9,530 bases of DNA from Desulfovibrio sp. UBA4079 (GTDB lineage: Bacteria; Desulfobacterota; Desulfovibrionia; Desulfovibrionales; Desulfovibrionaceae): contig DFYP01000075.1 of the NCBI GenBank assembly GCA_002382645.1, positions 2,014-11,543 of the forward strand, given 5' to 3'. The stretch's first letter is position 1, and every line of letters starts with the position of its first letter. Made by a program: the position numbers and the translations under genes. Of this stretch, positions 1 to 5,324 are shown piece after piece. Under the pieces are notes generated by a model. It was given only the letters and a program-made list of their open reading frames with translations, was not told where the DNA came from and ran no database searches.

Positions 1-434
1 AGCCGGTCCAGCACGCGCCGGGCCTGCTGGGAGTCGAACAGCCGCTCGTTGAGCGGCCGGGGATGCTCCAGGGCCTCGCGCACGGCCCGGGGCGTGATCT
101 CGTTGAACTGGATGCGCGAGAGATTCCGGTTGTCGTCCTTGATGAGCTCGGCCACGTGCCAGGCGATGGCCTCGCCCTCGCGGTCCGGGTCCGGGGCCAG
201 GAAGACGTGCCCGGCCTTCTTGGCCGCGGCCTTGAGGCGCTTGACCACCTCTTCCTTGCCCTTGATGACCTGGTAGCGGGGGGCGAAGCCCTGGGCCTCG
301 TCCACGCCCAGGTCGCGCACCGGCAGGTCACGCACGTGTCCCACCGAGGCTTCCACCAGGAAGTCCTTGCCCAGGAACTTGCCAATGGTCTTCACCTTGG
401 CGGGCGACTCGACGATGATGAGGTTCTTGGCCAT
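1..434 (-). CDS. topA: DNA topoisomerase I (type IA), N-terminal part, runs off the left edge
   Basis: Type IA topoisomerases relax negatively supercoiled DNA by transient single-strand cleavage through a 5'-phosphotyrosine, balancing gyrase. I translated this edge-truncated frame by hand from the ATG at 432-434. It begins MAKNLIIVESPAK, the standard TopA N-terminus, with the TOPRIM glutamate at residue 9. The second TOPRIM motif DPDREGEAIAWH lies at residues 82-93, with the magnesium-binding acids D82, D84 and E86. Later come the family-typical QFNEITPRAV (109-118) and FDSQQARRVLDR. Only 144 codons are visible. The catalytic tyrosine and any zinc-finger C-terminus lie outside the window. No good Shine-Dalgarno sequence precedes the ATG, but homology fixes the start. 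It lies 78 bases downstream of the Nramp gene on the same strand with no clear terminator between, so read-through is possible. Identification is secure. Confidence 0.96.
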   Translation of the reverse strand, partial: MAKNLIIVESPAKVKTIGKFLGKDFLVEASVGHVRDLPVRDLGVDEAQGFAPRYQVIKGKEEVVKRLKAAAKKAGHVFLAPDPDREGEAIAWHVAELIKDDNRNLSRIQFNEITPRAVREALEHPRPLNERLFDSQQARRVLDR

Positions 435-475
435 GTCGGCAGGGCTATAGCCACCCAGGCCCGGCTTGGCAAGGG

Positions 476-521
476 CAGGGAGCTGCGGGAACAGGGAACC
501 AGGGAGCCGGATCTACAGGGA
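476..521. repeat. Four TCCCTG hexamers between the Nramp gene and topA
   Basis: CAGGGA on the plus strand (TCCCTG on the coding strand) occurs at 476-481, 492-497, 500-505 and 516-521. Start-to-start steps are 16, 8 and 16 bases. The last copy lies just inside the 3' end of the Nramp gene; the others are in the gap before topA. The repeat is short and the background GC-rich, so chance or slippage is possible. No function is claimed. Confidence 0.4.
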
Positions 522-1775
522 GTCCCAGAACAGCTTCATGTTCAGGCCGATGACCGCGGCCGCGATGCAGGCCAGGACAAAGGTGTGCCAGGCCGTGTTG
601 GCATACGGGCCCATGACTTTTTTGGAGGAGGTCAGGGCCAGCTGCAAGAGGATGGTCAGGGGCAGCTGCACGGAAAGGAGCATCTGGGACACCACCAGGC
701 CGCGGAACGGGTCGGAGACGAAAAAGATCGCCAGCAGGGCCCCGAACAGGGTCAGGCCCACGCCCACGCGGCTGTGGAAGTCCTTGATGTCGTAAGGCTC
801 CTTGAAGATGCCCGCGAAGATGGAGCCCCCGGCCATGCCCGCGGTGACGCTGGAGGCGATGCCCGCCAGGAGCAGGGCCACGGCAAAGATCAGGGCCGCG
901 CTGTTGCCCAGGAGCGGCTTGAGCATGGCCTGGGCCTGCTCCAGGGCGTCCACCTGGAGCCCCTGGGCGAAGAAGGTGGCCGCGGCCACCAGGATCATGG
1001 CGCTGTTGATGGCCCAGCCCACGCCCATGGAGAACAGGGTGTCCAGGAACTCGTAGCGCAGCTGGCGGTGGATGATCTCCGGGGACTCCCGGTTCCACTG
1101 GCGGCTCTGGATCACCTCGGAGTGCAGGAACAGGTTGTGGGGCATGACCACGGCCCCGAGCACGCTCATGACGATGACCATGGAGCCCTCGGGCAGGCTG
1201 GGCGTGACCCAGCCGCGCAGGGCCGGGGCCCAGTCGATCTGGGCCAGGTGCAGCTCGAACAGGAAGCAGATGCCGATGAGCGAGACAAAGGCGATGATGT
1301 ATTTCTCCAGGCGGCGGTAGGAGTTGGAATAGAGCATCCAGACCACGGTCAGGGTGGTCAGGGTGGCGCCCAGGGGGATGGGCAGGCCGAAGAGCATGGA
1401 CAGGGCGATGGCCCCGCCGAGGATCTCGGCCAGGGCCGTGGCCACGGCCGCCAGAACGGCCGAGCCCAGGACCGCGCGGGACACGAGCGGGTGCAGGTGG
1501 GCCGTGGCCGCCTCGGACAGGCACAGGCCCGTGGCGATGCCCAGGTGCGCGGCGTTGTGCTGGAGCACGATGAGCATGATGGTCGAGAGCGTGACCATCC
1601 AGAGCAGGGTGTAGCCGTAGCCCGCGCCCGCGGCCACGTTGGAGGCCCAGTTGCCGGGATCGATGAAGCCCACGGTGACGAGCAGGCCCGGGCCCACGTA
1701 TTTCCACAACTCCCAGGCCGTGAGCCGGGGCCGGTGGATCTCCCGGAAGCGGCGCAGGATATCGTTCAGGCACAT
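513..1775 (-). CDS. Nramp-family divalent metal (Mn2+/Fe2+) transporter
   Basis: This 420-residue inner-membrane protein belongs to the Nramp (SLC11/MntH) family, which imports Mn2+ and Fe2+, usually with protons. It is hydrophobic throughout, consistent with about 11 helices in a LeuT-type fold. The helix-1 metal site DPGN is at residues 39-42 and the helix-6 MPH motif at 211-213. The metal-binding methionine is kept, which argues against the Mg2+ or Al3+ branches that lose it. R225 lies 12 residues after the MPH histidine, as expected. Helix 3 reads TALAEILGGA (113-122); many MntH proteins have TDLAE there, so an aspartate linked to proton movement appears as A114, while E117 is kept. Helix 10 carries SQMLLSVQLP. 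The start at 1775 is followed by a short basic cytoplasmic segment and is preceded by AGGA at a 7-base spacing. The gene is divergent from the radical SAM gene. No Mn- or Fe-responsive operator was recognised. The exact metal is uncertain. Confidence 0.93.
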   Translation of the reverse strand: MCLNDILRRFREIHRPRLTAWELWKYVGPGLLVTVGFIDPGNWASNVAAGAGYGYTLLWMVTLSTIMLIVLQHNAAHLGIATGLCLSEAATAHLHPLVSRAVLGSAVLAAVATALAEILGGAIALSMLFGLPIPLGATLTTLTVVWMLYSNSYRRLEKYIIAFVSLIGICFLFELHLAQIDWAPALRGWVTPSLPEGSMVIVMSVLGAVVMPHNLFLHSEVIQSRQWNRESPEIIHRQLRYEFLDTLFSMGVGWAINSAMILVAAATFFAQGLQVDALEQAQAMLKPLLGNSAALIFAVALLLAGIASSVTAGMAGGSIFAGIFKEPYDIKDFHSRVGVGLTLFGALLAIFFVSDPFRGLVVSQMLLSVQLPLTILLQLALTSSKKVMGPYANTAWHTFVLACIAAAVIGLNMKLFWDSL

Positions 1776-1781
1776 GCCGGA

Positions 1782-1810
1782 ATCCTAGCCTCGCGCCCGG
1801 GTCTTGGCAA
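1782..1810 (-). promoter_or_regulatory. Candidate -35/-10 pair (or Shine-Dalgarno) before the Nramp gene
   Basis: On the minus strand TTGCCA (1805-1810, 5 of 6 matches to TTGACA) is followed after exactly 17 bases by TAGGAT (1782-1787, 4 of 6 matches to TATAAT). The predicted transcription start would fall at about 1775, the A of the start codon, giving a leaderless message. The same bases include AGGA (1783-1786), which sits 7 bases from the ATG and can be read as a ribosome binding site. The two readings exclude each other, and the second is at least as likely. Confidence 0.28.
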
Positions 1811-1855
1811 TCGGGCCGGATGACAGCCCCTCTTTTTTCCCCCATACTGCCGGAC

Positions 1856-2818
1856 ATGGAGCCCTCGTACCTGGCCCTGGCCCGCTCCGGCGAACTGGCC
1901 CAACGCGCCCGGACCGCCGTGGCCCGGCTCGCGGCCTGCGACCTCTGTCCCCGGCGTTGCGGGATCAATCGTCCGGCCGGCGAAGCCGGATTCTGCCGCA
2001 TCGGCCGCAACGCGGTCCTGGCGGACTACCACCAGCACTATGGGGAAGAGGCCTGCCTGGTGGGCAGCGGCGGCTCGGGCACCCTGTTCTTCTCGGGCTG
2101 TTCCCTGGCCTGCGTGTTCTGCCAGAACTGGGAGATCAGCCAGCCGGACGCGTCCGGGGGCCCGGCCGGGGAGGAACTGGACGCCGCGGGCCTGGCCCGG
2201 GTGTTTTTGGAACTCCAGGAGCGCGGGGCCGAGAACATCAACCTGGTCTCGCCCTCGCATGTGGCGGCCCAGATCCTGGAGGCCCTGGTCCTGGCCGCGG
2301 AGCGCGGCCTGCAACTCCCCCTGGTCTGGAACTCCGGGGGCTACGACAGCGCCGCCACCCTGGCCCTGCTGGACGGGGTGGTGGACATCTATCTGCCCGA
2401 CGCCAAGGTCTGGGACCCGGACCAGGCCGCCCGGCTGCTCCTGGCCCGGGACTATCCGGACGTGGCCCGGGCGGCCCTGGCCGAGATGTGGCGCCAGACC
2501 GGAAAACTGGTCCTGGACGATCGCGGGGTGGCGCAACGCGGGCTCATTGTCCGGCACCTGGTCCTGCCGCAAGGATTGGCCGGAAGCGAGCAGTGGATGG
2601 ACTGGTTGGGCAGCAATGCGCCGGGCGCGGCGGTGAACGTCATGGGCCAGTACCGGCCCTGCCACCAGGCCGGGAAGTTCGCTGAACTGCGCCGGGGACT
2701 GAGGCCCGGAGACCTGGATTCGGCCCGGGAATGCGCCCGCGCGGCCGGTCTGACCCTGCTGGAGGACCCGGCGATCGCCCTGCTGGCCCGTCTGCTGCAA
2801 CGGGCCGGACCCTGTTAA
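1856..2818 (+). CDS. COG1313/PflX-type radical SAM protein of unknown substrate
   Basis: Members of this group are annotated as putative pyruvate formate-lyase activating enzymes, but their substrate is not established. The radical SAM motif CSLACVFC (C82, C86, C89; 320-residue numbering) should hold the [4Fe-4S] cluster that cleaves S-adenosylmethionine. A second cluster-like set, C28, C31, C35 and C47 (CX2CX3CX11C), precedes it. Other family signatures are SGTLFF, ENINLVSPSH, YDSAATLALLDGVVDIYLPDAK, RHLVLPQGLAGS and NVMGQYRPC. I chose the ATG at 1856 because relatives typically begin with a PSYL...SGEL segment. The 12 codons added by the upstream in-frame ATG at 1820 also use codons rare in this window (ATA, CTT, CCT) and overlap a pyrimidine tract. 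Neither start has a clear Shine-Dalgarno sequence. No glycyl-radical enzyme lies in the window, so a role as its activator has no local support. The downstream glnA has its own promoter. Confidence 0.88.
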   Translation: MEPSYLALARSGELAQRARTAVARLAACDLCPRRCGINRPAGEAGFCRIGRNAVLADYHQHYGEEACLVGSGGSGTLFFSGCSLACVFCQNWEISQPDASGGPAGEELDAAGLARVFLELQERGAENINLVSPSHVAAQILEALVLAAERGLQLPLVWNSGGYDSAATLALLDGVVDIYLPDAKVWDPDQAARLLLARDYPDVARAALAEMWRQTGKLVLDDRGVAQRGLIVRHLVLPQGLAGSEQWMDWLGSNAPGAAVNVMGQYRPCHQAGKFAELRRGLRPGDLDSARECARAAGLTLLEDPAIALLARLLQRAGPC

Positions 2819-2854
2819 ACAGAAATGTGTGTCTCCTTTTTGCTGTTTTCCCTG

Positions 2855-2972
2855 GTTTTTTATTCAGGTTGACATTTTTGGGAGGCGATTGGGCGCTTTT
2901 CTGGAGGCTTTTCACAAAAAAGTTACTGAAATGCCTGCGGAAAGCCTCCCCGGTCCAGCCGTTTTTTATTCA
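2855..2972. repeat. 12-base direct repeat GTTTTTTATTCA, two copies 106 bases apart
   Basis: Identical copies lie at 2855-2866 and 2961-2972. The 106-base step is close to ten turns of B-DNA, so both copies would face the same side of the helix. They flank the inverted repeat at 2903-2949 and lie upstream of the glnA sigma-54-type promoter. The sequence is T-rich. It may be a protein site, bendable DNA, or a coincidence of composition. Confidence 0.55.
2903..2949. promoter_or_regulatory. Inverted repeat upstream of glnA, candidate activator (enhancer) site
   Basis: The left arm (2903-2915) reads GGAGGCTTTTCAC. The reverse complement of the right arm (2937-2949) reads GGAGGCTTTCCGC. The arms match at 11 of 13 positions, including nine perfect outer bases, and are separated by 21 bases. 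Arm centres are about 120 and 86 bases before the start site predicted from the sigma-54-type promoter, the usual zone for enhancer-binding activators. A further direct GGAGGC sits at 2881-2886, 22 bases before the left arm. It does not look like the enteric NtrC site (TGCAC-N-GTGCA type). A transcript could also fold it into a long-loop hairpin, but the next T-run starts 12 bases after the stem, too far for a normal terminator. Confidence 0.45.
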
Positions 2973-3002
2973 ACCCTCCGGAAAACAAGCGAATCGCTCC
3001 TT

Positions 3003-3018
3003 TGGCACGGCGATTGTT
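3003..3018 (+). promoter_or_regulatory. Sigma-54 (RpoN) type promoter of glnA
   Basis: TGGCACG-N4-TTGTT matches the sigma-54 consensus TGGCACG-N4-TTGCW except that the -12 dinucleotide is GT (3016-3017) instead of GC. The -24 GG is at 3004-3005, with the required 10 bases between the two dinucleotides. Transcription should start near 3029, giving a leader of about 53 bases. Sigma-54 control of glnA by a nitrogen-responsive activator is well known in Proteobacteria. No convincing sigma-70 promoter is visible nearby. Confidence 0.72.
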
Positions 3019-3066
3019 AATTGACTCCCGCCGTATTCGGTCTTTTTGTCGCCTGCAAACCAAACC

Positions 3067-3073
3067 TGGAGGA
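3067..3073 (+). promoter_or_regulatory. Ribosome binding site deciding the glnA start
   Basis: TGGAGGA ends 8 bases before the ATG at 3082. It selects this ATG over the in-frame TTG at 3046, which lies upstream of the site. Confidence 0.85.
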
Positions 3074-3081
3074 TCAAGGAT

Positions 3082-4425
3082 ATGGAAATTCCCGTTTTCA
3101 AGTGCAAAAACGCCGACGACGTCATGAAGGCGGTCAAGGACTACAATGTCAGCTTCATCCAGTACTGGTTCGTGGACATCCTGGGCACGCTGAAAAGCTT
3201 CCAGATCACGCCCAAGGAGCTCGAGGCCTCCTTTGAGGAAGGCATGGGCTTCGACGGTTCCTCGATCCTGGGCTTCTGCCGCATCGACGAGTCGGACATG
3301 GTGGCCATGCCCGATCCGACCACCTTCCAGATCTGCTCCTGGCGGCCCACCGACCGCCCGGTCGCCCGCATGTTCTGCGACGTGGTCAACCCCGACGGCT
3401 CGGCCTACGCCGGCGACTCCCGCAACTGCCTGAAGCGCGTCCTGGCCAAGGCCGCCCAGAAGGGCCTGACCTACTACGTGGGTCCGGAGCTGGAGTTCTT
3501 CCTGTTCGCCGACGACCAGGGCACCCAGATCCTGGACCAGGGCGGCTACTTCGACGCCCCGCCGCTGGACCTCGGCAACAACGTCCGCCGCGACATCATC
3601 TTCGCCCTGGAGGCCATGGGCATCGCCATCGAGTACAGCCACCACGAAGTGGCCCCCAGCCAGCATGAGATCGACATGCGCTACGCCGAGGGCCTGAAGA
3701 TGGCCGACACGGTCATGACCTACCGCGTGGTGGTCAAGGAGACCGCCCGCAAGCACGGCTGCTACGCCACGTTCATGCCCAAGCCCATCTTCGGCGAGAA
3801 CGGCTCCGGCATGCACTGCCACCAGTCCCTGTTCAAGAAGGGCAAGAACGTCTTCTACGACGCCAACGACAAGTACCATCTGTCCGCCGAGGGCAAGAGC
3901 TACATCGCCGGCATCCTGAAGCACGCCCCCGAGTTCGCCTGCGTGACCAACCAGTGGGTCAACTCCTACAAGCGCCTGGTGCCCGGCTACGAGGCCCCGG
4001 TGTACGTGGCCTGGGCCCGCCGCAACCGCTCCGCCCTGGTGCGTGTGCCCATGTACAAGCCCGGCAAGGAAGCCGCCACCCGCATGGAGCTGCGCTGCCC
4101 CGACCCGGCCGCCAACCCCTACCTGGCCTTCGCGGTCATGCTGGCCGCCGGCCTCAAGGGCATGGACGAGGGCTACAAGCTGGCCGAGCCGGTGGAGGCC
4201 GACATCTTCCACATGGACGAGAAGACCCTCAAGAAGAACAAGATCTCCGCGCTGCCCGGCAGCCTGATCGACGCCGCCAACCTGATGAAGAAGTCCGCCC
4301 TGGTCAAGGATACCCTGGGCGAGCACATCTTCACCAAGCTCTACGAGAACAAGGTGGCCGAGTGGGACCGCTACCGCATCCAGGTCACCGGCTACGAGCT
4401 GGATCGCTACCTGCCCGTGATGTAA
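3082..4425 (+). CDS. glnA: Glutamine synthetase, type I (alpha-like)
   Basis: This 447-residue cytoplasmic enzyme makes glutamine from glutamate, ammonia and ATP, and GSI enzymes form dodecamers. The N-terminal beta-grasp domain carries MGFDGSSILGF (55-65). Metal and substrate residues are visible: E136 and E138 in GPELEFF, E189 and E196 in HHEVAPSQHE, H245 in NGSGMHCH, the flap E304 in NSYKRLVPGYEAP, and R338 in MELRCPDP. The length and lack of the GSI-beta insertion point to the alpha type. R67 in GFCRIDESD matches B. subtilis Arg62, which is important for glutamine feedback inhibition. In the loop where adenylylated enzymes have NLYDLP this protein reads ADIFHM, with F376 in place of tyrosine. 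Adenylylation there is therefore impossible, and control is probably by transcription and feedback. It has its own sigma-54-type promoter and terminator and is probably monocistronic. Confidence 0.97.
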   Translation: MEIPVFKCKNADDVMKAVKDYNVSFIQYWFVDILGTLKSFQITPKELEASFEEGMGFDGSSILGFCRIDESDMVAMPDPTTFQICSWRPTDRPVARMFCDVVNPDGSAYAGDSRNCLKRVLAKAAQKGLTYYVGPELEFFLFADDQGTQILDQGGYFDAPPLDLGNNVRRDIIFALEAMGIAIEYSHHEVAPSQHEIDMRYAEGLKMADTVMTYRVVVKETARKHGCYATFMPKPIFGENGSGMHCHQSLFKKGKNVFYDANDKYHLSAEGKSYIAGILKHAPEFACVTNQWVNSYKRLVPGYEAPVYVAWARRNRSALVRVPMYKPGKEAATRMELRCPDPAANPYLAFAVMLAAGLKGMDEGYKLAEPVEADIFHMDEKTLKKNKISALPGSLIDAANLMKKSALVKDTLGEHIFTKLYENKVAEWDRYRIQVTGYELDRYLPVM

Positions 4426-4446
4426 GGCACAGGATACGGCACAATG

Positions 4447-4473
4447 AAAAAGGCCCCTTCGGGGGCCTTTTTT
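4447..4473. terminator. Strong bidirectional intrinsic terminator between glnA and the convergent lipoprotein gene
   Basis: AAAAAGGCCCC, a UUCG loop (4458-4461) and GGGGCCTTTTTT form a perfect GC-rich stem followed by six T on the plus strand. The leading A-run supplies a U-tract on the minus strand. It lies 21 bases after the glnA stop and 37 bases beyond the minus-strand lipoprotein stop, so it can end both transcripts. Confidence 0.94.
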
Positions 4474-4510
4474 GTTGCTCTCAAGGCGGCCCTCTCCGGC
4501 CGTTCCGCAA

Positions 4511-5296
4511 CTATTTCTTGCCCAGGCTGTCCAGCCGGGCCTGGATCACCAGGGGGTTGGGATAGGTCTTGCGGATGGATTCCAGGAGCTTGCGGGCGTC
4601 CGAGATGCGGCCCTCGTGCTCGCACACGTCCACCAGAAGGAAGGTGGCCAGGGCCCGGCTCTCCTCAGGCACCCCGGGCAGGGCCAAGAGCTCCTCCAGG
4701 GTGGCCTTGGCCCGGCCGAAGCTCTGGGTGAAGGCGAAGTTCTGGGCCGACTCGTAGAGGCAGCGGGCCTTGAGCTCGGGGTCGCGGGCCATGGCGGCGC
4801 AGCGTTCCAGGGCCTCCTGGGCCCCGTCGAAGTCGCGCTGGCCGCGCTTGGCCCGGGCCAGGCGGATGAGCACGGGCACGTTCTTCTCCGGGTCGTCGCC
4901 CCGTCCGGCCAGGCTCTTTTCCCAGGATTCCACGGCCTTGGCACGGTTGCCCTGCTGCTCGTAGAGGTCGCCCATGAGCACGAGCATGTCGGCCGAGGCC
5001 GTGGGATCGCTGCCGAACTCCAGGTACATGGCCTCCAGGAGCATGACCGAGCGGTCCACGTCGCCCTTGACGTTCAGGCTGATCTCCAGGAGCCGGTTCC
5101 AGGCCTCGCGGCGCTGGCGGCCCTTGGGCTCCTTCTGGAGATAGCGCTCGTAGCCGGTCTCGGCCTCCAGGTAGAAGCCCTGGGAAAAGGCCTCGCGCGC
5201 GGCCTCCACGTCCGGCCCGGCCGAGGACTCGGTGCGTCCGCAGGCCGGCAGGAACGAGGCCAGGAGGAGAAGCAGGCAGAGTCCCGCGCGCGCCAT
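4511..5296 (-). CDS. TPR-repeat lipoprotein, function unknown
   Basis: The 261-residue product starts with a short lipoprotein signal: MAR, a leucine-rich core, and the lipobox LPAC with the lipidated cysteine at residue 19. Gly20 follows, not aspartate, so the usual inner-membrane retention signal is absent and outer-membrane sorting is plausible. The mature part is helical with degenerate tetratricopeptide repeats at about 31-56, 103-131 (clearest: ADMLVLMGDLYEQQGNRAKA), 140-170, 176-206 and 214-245. Such repeats usually hold protein partners; BamD and CpoB are better-known TPR envelope proteins, but I cannot assign this protein to either. The start is preceded by AAAGGA (5304-5309) at a 7-base spacing. 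It begins 28 bases after the gyrA stop on the same strand, so co-transcription with gyrB-gyrA is likely. The lipoprotein nature is well supported; the function is not. Confidence 0.88.
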   Translation of the reverse strand: MARAGLCLLLLLASFLPACGRTESSAGPDVEAAREAFSQGFYLEAETGYERYLQKEPKGRQRREAWNRLLEISLNVKGDVDRSVMLLEAMYLEFGSDPTASADMLVLMGDLYEQQGNRAKAVESWEKSLAGRGDDPEKNVPVLIRLARAKRGQRDFDGAQEALERCAAMARDPELKARCLYESAQNFAFTQSFGRAKATLEELLALPGVPEESRALATFLLVDVCEHEGRISDARKLLESIRKTYPNPLVIQARLDSLGKK

Positions 5297-5303
5297 GGCC
5301 CCG

Positions 5304-5309
5304 TCCTTT
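5304..5309 (-). promoter_or_regulatory. Ribosome binding site of the TPR lipoprotein gene
   Basis: AAAGGA on the minus strand lies 7 bases before the ATG at 5294-5296, within the 28-base gap after gyrA. It supports translation from this start without a new promoter. Confidence 0.65.
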
Positions 5310-5324
5310 CCGCGCGACGCCTCT

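Noticed and set aside
63..1823. A 586-codon plus-strand open frame antisense to topA and the Nramp gene
   Set aside because: The translation is a low-complexity run of G, Q, H, D, E and A, typical of the reverse of GC-rich coding sequence. It spans two recognisable minus-strand genes and has no family motifs.
1766..2800. A 344-codon minus-strand frame opposite the radical SAM gene
   Set aside because: Antisense shadow; the plus strand carries clear radical SAM and COG1313 motifs.
2812..2849. A terminator for the radical SAM gene from CTGTT-A-AACAG and AAACAG/CTGTTT pairings just after its stop
   Set aside because: The stems are 5-6 bases, AT-rich and not followed directly by a suitable T-run; evidence is too weak to call.
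2869..2897. Perfect TTGACA at 2869-2874 as a sigma-70 promoter for glnA
   Set aside because: No acceptable -10 hexamer lies 15-19 bases downstream; the region there is GGGCGC-like.
2829..3020. A 63-codon plus-strand frame in the gap before glnA
   Set aside because: No ribosome site, no recognisable pattern, and it overlaps the promoter and repeats; its AT-rich content differs from genes in this window.
3029..3047. Small CCG-TATT-CGG hairpin followed by TTTTT in the glnA leader as an attenuator
   Set aside because: Only a three-base stem; not stable enough to support regulation.
3046..3081. Upstream in-frame TTG start that would lengthen GlnA by 12 residues
   Set aside because: The strong TGGAGGA at 3067-3073 lies downstream of it and fits the ATG at 3082, which gives the normal GlnA N-terminus.
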